Shown: piece by piece, positions 1 through 5,161 of the stretch
Layout: each line of letters starts with the position of its first letter
Position numbering within the stretch: position 1 is the first letter of the stretch
Source: CBDULQ01 sp965368115
GTDB lineage: Bacteria; Pseudomonadota; Gammaproteobacteria; SZUA-229
DNA length: 6,891 nucleotides
Assembly (NCBI GenBank): GCA_965368115.1
Contig: CBDULQ010000202.1
Span: 1-6,891 of the forward strand
Direction: 5' to 3'
Notes under the pieces: generated by a model
Told to the model about the DNA's origin: nothing
Databases searched by the model: none
What the model saw: the letters and a program-made list of their open reading frames with translations, nothing else
Translations under genes and position numbers: made by a program

Positions 1-769
1 CCATGAAGAAATAGTCCTTTAATTGCATGGATTCCAGGTAATACTGCAACCAGCGCACCTGTTTACCGACGGTGTCATAGATATACAGTTTCTTGTTTTT
101 CTTCTTTACATCCAGGATGAATTTTTCCAGCCGGTCCTTTTCATTCAGGGGGATCGAATTCTCATAACCGGAAAATATGTAAAAGCCGTCCCTTTGTCTA
201 CGGTCTCGAATATCCAGGATCGCAACGTCATCTGTCGCTGTTTTGATGAATTTTTCAGCAGGCAGGGAATGTTGTTTGAATCGGGCTTTCGAGATCAACA
301 TATCCCCGGTCACAGGGCTTTTACCCAACAACTCTGCAAGATCCGGATGACTTTTCGCCCAATCGAACACACCGGCATCATAGGCGAATACATTATCGAT
401 CTTGGAATACAGCATGGCCTTGCGCGCAGCCTTGTATGATTTCATGCAGGTGTGTCCATTACAGTAGAACACTATCGCTTTTGAGCTTTTGGCCCGCAAA
501 TCCCTGATCCTTTTGATAAAGACATTATTATTCAGCTTTAAAGGAATGTTAATCGCGCCCTTTATTCTCAGCGTTTCGTACTCGTAGGCTGTACGCGCAT
601 CGACAACGATACTGTTATCAAATTGTTTGAATAAATCATCGGTGGATATCACGGGGATATCCGGATAGACGGCTCGACCGGGAAACTCTTCGGCGAAAGC
701 TTCGCCGCATGAGAGGATGACTGCCAGAGAAATGATAAATCTGTGTATTGCCGTTAAATTACCACGCAT
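1..769 (-). CDS. Exported tandem-rhodanese protein, C-terminus cut by window edge
   Basis: Rhodanese-family proteins move sulfane sulfur through a catalytic Cys persulfide. I translated this gene by hand from the ATG at 769-767; 256 residues are visible before the left edge. Residues 1-26 look like a Sec signal peptide (basic start, FIISLAVILS core, AFA then EE), so the protein should act in the periplasm. Domain 1 (about 40-150) has VVDART, the RIKGAINIP element and the active-site loop FYCNGHTCMKS with Cys103. Domain 2 (about 155-256) has ILDIRD, but its active-site strand reads LYIYDTVGKQVRW, with Asp232 where Cys is expected, so it is probably inactive. An in-frame TAA sits just upstream of this ATG. 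The only strong Shine-Dalgarno (AAAGGAGG, 810-803) lies about 33 nt upstream with a small hairpin between. Family assignment is firm; the sulfur donor and acceptor are unknown. Confidence 0.88.
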   Translation of the reverse strand, partial: MRGNLTAIHRFIISLAVILSCGEAFAEEFPGRAVYPDIPVISTDDLFKQFDNSIVVDARTAYEYETLRIKGAINIPLKLNNNVFIKRIRDLRAKSSKAIVFYCNGHTCMKSYKAARKAMLYSKIDNVFAYDAGVFDWAKSHPDLAELLGKSPVTGDMLISKARFKQHSLPAEKFIKTATDDVAILDIRDRRQRDGFYIFSGYENSIPLNEKDRLEKFILDVKKKNKKLYIYDTVGKQVRWLQYYLESMQLKDYFFM

Positions 770-802
770 AGCGATACATTATCCCGATGATTACCGGGAC
801 GA

Positions 803-810
803 CCTCCTTT
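803..810 (-). promoter_or_regulatory. Distant strong Shine-Dalgarno ahead of the rhodanese gene
   Basis: The minus strand reads AAAGGAGG here, but the rhodanese ATG is about 33 nt away instead of the usual 5-10. Between them TCCCG and CGGGA (minus strand 799-782) can pair around an 8-nt loop, which would shorten the effective distance. A six-codon ORF (MYRYAW, from ATG 779-777) overlaps the rhodanese start in another frame. Whether the site is used for the main gene is an inference. Confidence 0.45.
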
Positions 811-1035
811 TGTAAAGCATTCCATTTTATGAGCGTACTGGCTTATCTGAACAACCAGCTAACAACCGCATTCATTATGGAAGAGTTTTATAATCTTCGG
901 CTTGGTATTTTTGTGTATGCCGAAATTTTTTATTGCTGCCGATATTAGTCACGATAAGAAGGACGGTCAAGCTGGTGAGGAAAAAACGGGAGAACTGGAA
1001 AACAAACTGTGACAGTGGCGTAAATTTCCGATGAA

Positions 1036-1061
1036 CAGACTACAATTAAGCCAGTAGTCTG
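1036..1061. repeat. Perfect 8-bp inverted repeat
   Basis: CAGACTAC (1036-1043) and GTAGTCTG (1054-1061) are perfect inverted copies around a 10-nt spacer. No T-run follows on either strand, so it does not look like an intrinsic terminator. It could be an operator or a small RNA hairpin. It lies inside the gene-poor stretch, 267 bp from the rhodanese start. Confidence 0.6.
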
Positions 1062-1259
1062 AGTAATATGCACAACAGGCTCAGCCGTTTCCCTTTTAGA
1101 CGCGGATCACATATCAATTTTCACTGACTGGCGAGCTCCGCAATTATCTGCTTAAATCCCTGTAGCCCCGATTCTGCCGGCGCCTCAAATGATCAAATAC
1201 AAACAGGCCTGTGTTCAAAAAATAACCAATCCGCCCGGCCGGATGATTTCGACCAAGTT

Positions 1260-1754
1260 ATGAGCGACCCTGATCATTTGACGACCAACGACCATCTGGC
1301 TCCGAAGCCCGGCCCCTGGGCACGAAGCCTTGCAACCAGCCAGATGCTGATGCGTAACATCCTCATCCCAGGCACTGCTAAATGCGCGCGAGGCGGTCGA
1401 TTGCTGTGCTCGAGGATTGTTTTTCCCTGCCTGGTCTGGGCGCCACGCCATATCAAACGGGAATTCGTCAAGATTCATAATACGCAGAACTGGTTCAAGC
1501 GCTCGGGTATGACCCTGAGCAGTAACGCCGTTGGCCTGGTCATGGCCATGTCATCCACACGCCTGGTGGAATATTTCGTCGAAGTAAGGGAGTTCGGCAA
1601 CCTGTGGGGCCTGCTTGCGTCGAGACCCGTGGTCAGTGAAACGACTTTTGAAGTACTGAATTTTCTGGCGGAATTTATCGTCGCATTGATCGTATTTACG
1701 GTGACCGACCATTATTACACCGCCTTTCGCGAGCGCCACAATAAAGAAGAATAA
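1260..1754 (+). CDS. Hypothetical small membrane protein; N-terminal half doubtful
   Basis: I do not recognise this protein. The open frame gives 164 residues from ATG 1260, but no ribosome-binding site precedes that codon. Residues 1-80 are rich in Pro, Arg, Trp, Cys and His and do not resemble a folded bacterial domain. From Met84 (1509) the sequence becomes protein-like: MTLSSNAVGLVMAMSSTRLVEYF, then a likely membrane helix at about 133-152 (EVLNFLAEFIVALIVFTVTD) and a charged tail RERHNKEE. Codon use in this half resembles that of the neighbours. The real product may be an 81-residue protein starting at 1509, although that ATG also lacks a good Shine-Dalgarno. The 5' half may be leader DNA or a remnant joined to it. 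A minus-strand ORF over 1215-1478 overlaps the doubtful half and is not supported. Confidence 0.45.
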   Translation: MSDPDHLTTNDHLAPKPGPWARSLATSQMLMRNILIPGTAKCARGGRLLCSRIVFPCLVWAPRHIKREFVKIHNTQNWFKRSGMTLSSNAVGLVMAMSSTRLVEYFVEVREFGNLWGLLASRPVVSETTFEVLNFLAEFIVALIVFTVTDHYYTAFRERHNKEE

Positions 1755-1775
1755 AACCAGACAATGTCACGCGGT

Positions 1776-1807
1776 TCGGGTTTAATCGGTATTAACCGAC
1801 ATCCCGA
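1776..1807 (+). repeat. Nested hairpin after the 1754 stop
   Basis: Outer arms TCGGG/CCCGA (1776-1780 and 1803-1807) enclose inner arms TCGGT/ACCGA (1786-1790 and 1795-1799) with an ATTA loop. It lies 21 bp past the stop codon. There is no T-run after it, so it is at best an RNA 3'-end stabiliser or a weak terminator. Confidence 0.35.
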
Positions 1808-1821
1808 GGCAAATCTGTGGA

Positions 1822-1850
1822 TTGAGTGACTCAGCATCGCATTAATTAAT
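1822..1850 (+). promoter_or_regulatory. Candidate sigma-70 promoter with palindrome over the -35
   Basis: TTGAGT (1822-1827) and ATTAAT (1845-1850) are 17 bp apart, each matching four of six consensus bases. Transcription would begin near 1857, leaving a leader of about 65 nt before the exported protein at 1922. The perfect palindrome TGAGTGACTCA (1823-1833) overlaps the -35 and would suit a repressor site. This is inferred from sequence only. Confidence 0.45.
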
Positions 1851-1880
1851 GAACCTGTTTCAACCAGGTATCGACTCATC

Positions 1881-1912
1881 CCCTGTAAATACTCTCTTAA
1901 CAGATTACAGGG
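1881..1912 (+). promoter_or_regulatory. Inverted repeat able to mask the Shine-Dalgarno of the 1922 gene
   Basis: CCCTGTAA (1881-1888) pairs perfectly with TTACAGGG (1905-1912) around a 16-nt loop. The 3' arm contains most of the Shine-Dalgarno-like CAGGGA (1908-1913), 8 nt before the ATG at 1922. Folding of the leader would hide the ribosome-binding site, so translation could depend on temperature, a protein or a small RNA. The pairing is visible; the control role is inferred. Confidence 0.45.
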
Positions 1913-1921
1913 ACCTGAGTC

Positions 1922-2311
1922 ATGACTATCAAACATCACGCTGTAAAACCCGGAGCCCCGAGTAAGGCTCTTTTATTCGCCGCCATTTTCTGCGTTTGCG
2001 CAGGAATCAGTGCACCGTCTCTTGCCGATACATCTGTACCGTCAGCCCAGCCTCTCAAAATGGCTAAGCCGGCCCAACCGCTATTGAAATTACGCGCCCC
2101 GCAACCGAGCCAGACTCCACCGGGGTCCCGGCCAATGCCCGGCCAGCTGTCAACCGGCAAAAAAGATGATAACAAACTGATCAGCCGCTGCTGGGGGGTT
2201 GAGGCATGCAATCAGTTGATTTCCGACTGCATTTCGGTCGGTGGCGATTTTCATCCCGGCCTTGAAGATCCGGAGACCGGCGCGCCCGGGCAAGGCTATT
2301 GTTATCTTTAA
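1922..2311 (+). CDS. Small exported Cys-rich protein A, function unknown
   Basis: I do not recognise this 129-residue protein. It has a long signal peptide (about 1-35): a basic start, a hydrophobic core ALLFAAIFCVCAGIS and a likely cleavage after APSLA. The mature chain begins with a flexible Pro/Lys/Gln-rich segment (about 36-75), then a compact C-terminal region (85-129) with four Cys at 90, 96, 103 and 127. The even count fits two disulfides formed in the periplasm, and the protein ends YCYL. The start at 1922 is supported by CAGGGA 8 nt upstream. It has its own candidate promoter and a strong terminator, so it is probably monocistronic. Two other small exported Cys-rich genes follow directly. 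Gene reality is well supported; function is not. Confidence 0.75.
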   Translation: MTIKHHAVKPGAPSKALLFAAIFCVCAGISAPSLADTSVPSAQPLKMAKPAQPLLKLRAPQPSQTPPGSRPMPGQLSTGKKDDNKLISRCWGVEACNQLISDCISVGGDFHPGLEDPETGAPGQGYCYL

Positions 2312-2343
2312 CGCCTGGACCTGATTAAACCCATCACCGTCTG

Positions 2344-2378
2344 AGCCCCCTGATACGGATATATCAGGGGGCTTTTTT
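2344..2378 (+). terminator. Strong rho-independent terminator after the 1922 gene
   Basis: AGCCCCCTGATA (2344-2355) pairs perfectly over 12 bp with TATCAGGGGGCT (2362-2373) around a 6-nt loop, followed directly by TTTTTT (2373-2378). This is a textbook intrinsic terminator 32 nt past the stop codon. Confidence 0.92.
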
Positions 2379-2415
2379 GTGCACTGCATTCCAGATTGAG
2401 CCCCGCCCTGCCTGA

Positions 2416-2446
2416 ACGAATAATTTTTCCACTCCGACCTATTCGT
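2416..2446. repeat. Spaced 7-bp inverted repeat ahead of the 2497 gene
   Basis: ACGAATA (2416-2422) and TATTCGT (2440-2446) are perfect inverted copies 24 bp apart, start to start, about two helical turns. An 8-bp palindrome CGTTAACG follows at 2454-2461. The region lies where regulators of the 2497 gene would bind; no good -35/-10 pair is visible. Confidence 0.4.
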
Positions 2447-2496
2447 GAGCATGCGTTAACGACTCACTTTTATTATCAAACCCAAGGAAAACGACG

Positions 2497-2910
2497 ATGA
2501 AAACGTTACATCATATTCGATATTTATGTTTTGTCTTACTGGCGGCTTTCAGCATGCAGTCCCATGCCGTCAAACCCTTTACCGTAACCTGTGGTGACGG
2601 CGAAAAGATCGAGGTGGCTGACTCTGAATACAATCCATCCATGATCGCTCTGGCCTGTCTGTCCGCCGGACACCAGGCGCCCTTACCGTCCCATAAACCG
2701 CCTCAGCGGAAAAGTGTATTGAGCCTAAAAAAGGCCGCTCCAAATAAGGTCTTTAAAGCGCAATACCTTAAGGGATTGATCGCGAAAAATACCGGCCGAA
2801 CTCCGGCCAGTGTCGATCACTCGGATATCATCCTCATGCTGCAAGGCTGTGAATGTATCAGCCCGCACTGTGTGGCCTACAGCTGCCCTAACGATGTCGA
2901 TATACCCTGA
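2497..2910 (+). CDS. Small exported Cys-rich protein B, function unknown
   Basis: This 137-residue protein is not one I recognise. A signal peptide spans about 1-24 (MKTLHHIR, then a hydrophobic core CFVLLAAFSM, cleavage after SHA). The mature chain has six Cys at 32, 54, 118, 120, 125 and 130. The last four form a tight C-x-C-x4-C-x4-C block in the C-terminal tail, suited to disulfides or to binding a metal. The middle (65-100) is Lys/Pro-rich and basic. The start is supported by AAGGA (2484-2488) 8 nt before the ATG. It lies 185 bp downstream of protein A, beyond A's terminator, and converges on gene C with a shared terminator. Its mature start VKPF follows His-Ala, and HAVKP also occurs near the N-terminus of protein A, possibly by chance. 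It could be a secreted effector, an inhibitor or a structural protein; none can be chosen from sequence. Confidence 0.75.
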   Translation: MKTLHHIRYLCFVLLAAFSMQSHAVKPFTVTCGDGEKIEVADSEYNPSMIALACLSAGHQAPLPSHKPPQRKSVLSLKKAAPNKVFKAQYLKGLIAKNTGRTPASVDHSDIILMLQGCECISPHCVAYSCPNDVDIP

Positions 2911-2930
2911 TTGTCGACGATGTGGTAATA

Positions 2931-2970
2931 AAAAAGGCGGAGATGAATCAATTTCATTCTCCGCCTTTTT
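2931..2970. terminator. Bidirectional terminator between convergent genes
   Basis: GGCGGAGA (2936-2943) pairs with TCTCCGCC (2958-2965), the inner TGAA pairs with TTCA beside a single bulged T, and flanking A5/T5 tracts extend the stem. T-runs follow on both strands (2966-2970 rightward, 2935 downward leftward). It therefore serves both the rightward gene ending at 2910 and the leftward gene ending at 2984. Confidence 0.9.
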
Positions 2971-2983
2971 CTGTTGAGATGAT

Positions 2984-3259
2984 TTAACGATTTACTTTCA
3001 ACTTGAGTGTTTGCGAGGGTTTAAGGCCTTTAGATTTTGAAGGCCGCTTGTCACACTGGCAGCCCACCAGACCACCGGGCTCGGAACTACAACCGGAAGG
3101 CTCGAAACCGGTACCTGTCTTACAGGCGTTTGATGCAATGGTTTCAGTTGCGCCGGTGCAGAAATAGACACCATGATGCAGGCTACAGGTGCCGTTTAGC
3201 GGGCCGGCCAGGCTATTAGCGGAAACGGCCATCATACATGCGAATATCATTTTCTTCAT
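2984..3259 (-). CDS. Small exported Cys-rich protein C, function unknown
   Basis: A 91-residue protein with no recognised family. The signal peptide spans 1-18 (MKKMIFACMMAVSANSLA, then GP). The mature 73-residue chain has six Cys at 25, 34, 46, 57, 67 and 69, spread through a Gly/Ser/Thr-rich body, with a C-x-C pair at the end (CQC). A basic tail follows (KRPSKSKGLKPSQTLKLKVNR). Six Cys in so short a chain suggest a knotted, disulfide-held periplasmic or secreted protein. AGAGGA (3273-3268) lies 8 nt before the ATG and fixes the start. A 14-bp perfect palindrome sits 45 bp upstream. The gene is leftward and converges on gene B. The 154 bp to the next leftward gene upstream suggests separate transcription, but readthrough is possible because no terminator is visible there. 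Confidence 0.75.
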   Translation of the reverse strand: MKKMIFACMMAVSANSLAGPLNGTCSLHHGVYFCTGATETIASNACKTGTGFEPSGCSSEPGGLVGCQCDKRPSKSKGLKPSQTLKLKVNR

Positions 3260-3303
3260 TTGATCGATCCTCTGATGTTGTTCAAAGTGTACTGATACAG
3301 ACT

Positions 3304-3317
3304 TTGTGTCGACACAA
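3304..3317. promoter_or_regulatory. 14-bp perfect palindrome upstream of gene C
   Basis: TTGTGTCGACACAA is its own reverse complement and is centred about 51 bp before the gene C start. On the minus strand it overlaps a possible -35 (TGTCGA), 17 bp ahead of a TACACT -10. A second shorter inverted repeat (TGTA-N4-TACA, 3287-3298) lies between it and the gene. A dimeric repressor or activator site is the likely reading; the regulator is unknown. Confidence 0.5.
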
Positions 3318-3413
3318 TCAGATCAGAGGTTCAATAGAGGAGTCCATAGCTGCTGCCGTCAACCCGGACAAACCATGCGTTCAACTGGATGCCCATGTTC
3401 AGGTCAGGCCGCG

Positions 3414-4196
3414 TTATTTTTTATCCTTCCCAAACAACCCGCCCAGCAGAGATTTTCCCTTCACCGCCTGTAAGGGCGCGCCCTGGTCATCGATCAATTC
3501 ACCATGTTTGGCGGCGGCATTGAGCACAGAGTCCAGTAGTTCACGATCCATGGGCAGGTTGGCGACGAGCACTTCATAAGACACCGGCTGTTTAGCCATG
3601 GCTTCGAGCCACACGGCAAGTTCCGCTGTCATGGGAAAACTGGAGAAATTCGGCTTGCCGGACAGCATCATATTGCGACCGGCCCAGGGATGGTCGGGGT
3701 CAGGCAACGGTGGTGGTTCATCCGGTGTGAGCTGTTTTTGCCGCTCCTCATCGGCACGCGCTTTCTGTGCCGCTTTGCGCGCCTGTTCTTCCGCCCTCTT
3801 TTCATCCTCAGCAGCCTTCCTTGCTGCTTCAGCAGATTTGCGCGCTTCTTCCTGAGCCGCTGCTCGCTTTTCCTGTTGCCGGTCTTTGCGTTGCTCAAGA
3901 CCGGCCAGCGCCTGTTCGAACACATTGACCAGTTGCGATGCACGGATCGGCGGCGCCAGCAGAAAATGAAAATCCTTCTGACCGGGCACCGTATCCTGTC
4001 CGGTAATCAGAATCACGCAAGGGGCTTCGATGGCCAGTGCCGCTTCGGCAGTACCCCCATTTTCCAGATCGGCGACCCAGACATCGGCGAAAGCCGGTTC
4101 GTCGACCCAGACCCAGTTTTCCTGACGCAGCGATAGCACCGACTTGACGATTGTCAGCACCTTGTCTTCAAGCGAAGCACCAATATTCAGGTCCAT
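3414..4196 (-). CDS. Degenerate receiver-like / coiled-coil / winged-helix-like protein
   Basis: A cytoplasmic 260-residue protein with three visible parts and no signal peptide. Residues 1-100 have the strand-helix rhythm of a response-regulator receiver: DVWVADLEN with Asp43 near the usual phosphorylation site, CVILITGQD, and FHFLLAPPIRASQLVNVFEQAL, which resembles the last strand and helix. The conserved Lys before Pro-Ile is absent, so phosphorylation is unlikely. Residues 101-157 are a charged Ala/Glu/Lys/Arg coiled coil. Residues 158-172 are Pro-rich. Residues 180-237 (MTAELAVWLEAM, NLPMDRELLDSVLNAAAKHGELI) look like a small winged-helix fold. A basic Gly-rich tail ends at KDKK. The gene starts 40 bp after the hydrogenase cytochrome stop, with a weak TAGGGT Shine-Dalgarno (4209-4204), and is probably co-transcribed with it. 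The domain reading comes from pattern only; the function is unknown. Confidence 0.72.
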   Translation of the reverse strand: MDLNIGASLEDKVLTIVKSVLSLRQENWVWVDEPAFADVWVADLENGGTAEAALAIEAPCVILITGQDTVPGQKDFHFLLAPPIRASQLVNVFEQALAGLEQRKDRQQEKRAAAQEEARKSAEAARKAAEDEKRAEEQARKAAQKARADEERQKQLTPDEPPPLPDPDHPWAGRNMMLSGKPNFSSFPMTAELAVWLEAMAKQPVSYEVLVANLPMDRELLDSVLNAAAKHGELIDDQGAPLQAVKGKSLLGGLFGKDKK

Positions 4197-4236
4197 GGCT
4201 CTACCCTATTTCAGCGAGTGACGACAACAGAGCCTG

Positions 4237-4962
4237 TTATTCCTTGAACAGGCGATACCCGCTGATCATGGTGCTGAGCATACTCTGGCGTCCCATGATG
4301 TCTTCCCTGATGGCAGCATACACATGAAGAATGGTGAAGCAGATGATCACCCACATACCCAGGTGGTGCCAGGTATGCACGGTCTGTGACTGACCGAACA
4401 ATGGAATCACCCAGGAAGTAAACAGCGTGTGCGTAAAATGTCCCGGTTGCGCCCCTTCACCATACAGCGCAAAGCCGGTGATGATCATGAAAAATGCCAT
4501 CAACACAAAACCGATGAACATGGATATCCTGGCGATCGGATTATGGCCGATGTAACGGTTTGGATAAGACCGAATGAACAAATACCACTTGAGCATGGAA
4601 AACAGCTCTTTCCAGAACAGTGGCGTAAATATGGGTAAAAAGAATATCTCGCGAGAGTGATAGTTGCCGATAAACGCCCAGTAGACCCGACCGACAAAAC
4701 CGATTGCGAATATGTATGCTGCGGCAAAATGCGCGAAGCGAATATAACCGAATAGAAAATTGTCAGAGGCTTCACCCGGCACGGATGGCGGTGGAGAACC
4801 GATGAAATAGCCGGTGACACACAAAACGGTAATGGCTAGAAAATTAATCCAGTGCCAGATTCTTATCGGTGCTTCGTAAACATAAATGGATCGTATGGTA
4901 GGAACGGCCTGACTGGCCTTTGTATCGATAGCAGCAGCTCTTGGCGCCTGTTGATCAGACAT
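4237..4962 (-). CDS. hyaC: Ni/Fe-hydrogenase 1 b-type cytochrome subunit (HyaC/HupC/HoxZ family)
   Basis: This 241-residue integral membrane diheme cytochrome b should anchor a periplasm-facing [NiFe] uptake hydrogenase and pass its electrons to the quinone pool. E. coli HyaC is about the same length. Visible family marks are YVYEAPIRIWHWINF (His37), GYFIGSPPPSVPGEA, RFAHF (His78), GHNPIARISMF, GFALYGEG, HTWHHLGMW (His199/200), LHVYAAIRED (His213) and the C-terminal REDIMGRQSMLSTMISGYR. The His residues lie in four hydrophobic helices and give the two b-heme ligand pairs. I chose ATG 4962 because GAGGGTGA lies just upstream; a TTG 17 codons earlier would put the start inside an inverted repeat. 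No hydrogenase large or small subunit or maturation gene is adjacent, which is unusual because this gene normally follows them. The upstream region carries a sigma-54-type promoter match. Confidence 0.93.
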   Translation of the reverse strand: MSDQQAPRAAAIDTKASQAVPTIRSIYVYEAPIRIWHWINFLAITVLCVTGYFIGSPPPSVPGEASDNFLFGYIRFAHFAAAYIFAIGFVGRVYWAFIGNYHSREIFFLPIFTPLFWKELFSMLKWYLFIRSYPNRYIGHNPIARISMFIGFVLMAFFMIITGFALYGEGAQPGHFTHTLFTSWVIPLFGQSQTVHTWHHLGMWVIICFTILHVYAAIREDIMGRQSMLSTMISGYRLFKE

Positions 4963-4983
4963 AAACTCACCCTCGTATTGATT

Positions 4984-5017
4984 GCTGTTGCATTGATTGT
5001 CAACAATGAACAACAGC
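4984..5017. repeat. Imperfect inverted repeat in the cytochrome leader
   Basis: GCTGTTG (4984-4990) and CAACAGC (5011-5017) are perfect inverted arms. Inside them CATTG (4991-4995) and CAATG (5004-5008) also pair, beside an AA bulge. The structure lies 22-55 bp before the hyaC ATG and contains the FNR-like box, so it may act as a DNA operator or as a leader RNA hairpin. Confidence 0.55.
4993..5006. promoter_or_regulatory. FNR/ANR-like box in the cytochrome leader
   Basis: TTGAT-TGTC-AACAA matches the FNR consensus TTGAT-N4-ATCAA at nine of ten fixed bases. It is centred about 37 bp before the ATG, downstream of the sigma-54 candidate, so an activating class-II position is hard to fit. It could repress or fine-tune expression by oxygen. 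The match is visible; the role is inferred. Confidence 0.4.
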
Positions 5018-5127
5018 GATCTGTTTACAGCGCGGCCACGAAGATGGACAGCTGGATTCCTGGATTCGGAATGGCCTACACGGTCTCATCTTCCGTGTTT
5101 ATTTTAATTATCATTTACGCTGTAATA

Positions 5128-5143
5128 TGCAAGTTACAAGCCA
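5128..5143 (-). promoter_or_regulatory. Candidate sigma-54 (-24/-12) promoter for hyaC
   Basis: The minus strand reads TGGCTTGTAACTTGCA. It keeps the TGGC-N7-TTGCA frame and the invariant GG-N10-GC spacing of sigma-54 promoters; mismatches fall at the AC after TGGC and at R. Transcription would start near 5117, giving a leader of about 155 nt. Hydrogenase operons in Rhizobium and Ralstonia use sigma-54 with HoxA/HupR-type activators, so the match fits the gene. A chance match is possible in this AT-rich region. Confidence 0.55.
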
Positions 5144-5161
5144 TATCCATAAGCTAATGAA

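Larger units (their letters stand above)
770..1259. other. Gene-poor intergenic stretch
   Basis: No convincing gene was found on either strand. The left part is AT-rich and should contain the promoter of the leftward rhodanese gene. Only poor sigma-70 matches are visible there, for example TTGTTC with a CATAAA-like -10 on the minus strand. A 39-codon ORF at 829-948 has no ribosome-binding site and no recognisable product. The one clear structure is the inverted repeat at 1036-1061, listed separately. From about 1230 the base composition becomes much more GC-rich. Confidence 0.6.

Noticed and set aside
23..439. Rightward 138-codon ORF at the left end
   Set aside because: It lies antisense to the rhodanese gene, whose translation shows clear family motifs and a signal peptide.
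829..948. 39-codon ORF (MSVLAYLNN...)
   Set aside because: No ribosome-binding site, no recognisable domain, and it ends in an unlikely Cys-Cys tail; probably chance in AT-rich DNA.
1215..1478. Leftward ORF overlapping the 5' half of the 1260 ORF
   Set aside because: No ribosome-binding site or domain is seen; it could belong to a degraded element, but there is no positive evidence.
4197..4236. GGCTCT/AGAGCC pair between hyaC and the downstream gene as a terminator
   Set aside because: Arms are only 6 bp with a 28-nt loop and no T-run, so it does not argue against co-transcription.
4963..4994. Sigma-70 promoter using TTGACA close to hyaC
   Set aside because: The -35 is good, but the matching -10 is poor and transcription would begin on or after the Shine-Dalgarno.
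4963..5013. Seventeen-codon N-terminal extension of hyaC from a TTG codon
   Set aside because: The ATG at 4962 has a good GAGGGTGA Shine-Dalgarno and gives the usual family length, whereas the TTG lies inside an inverted repeat.
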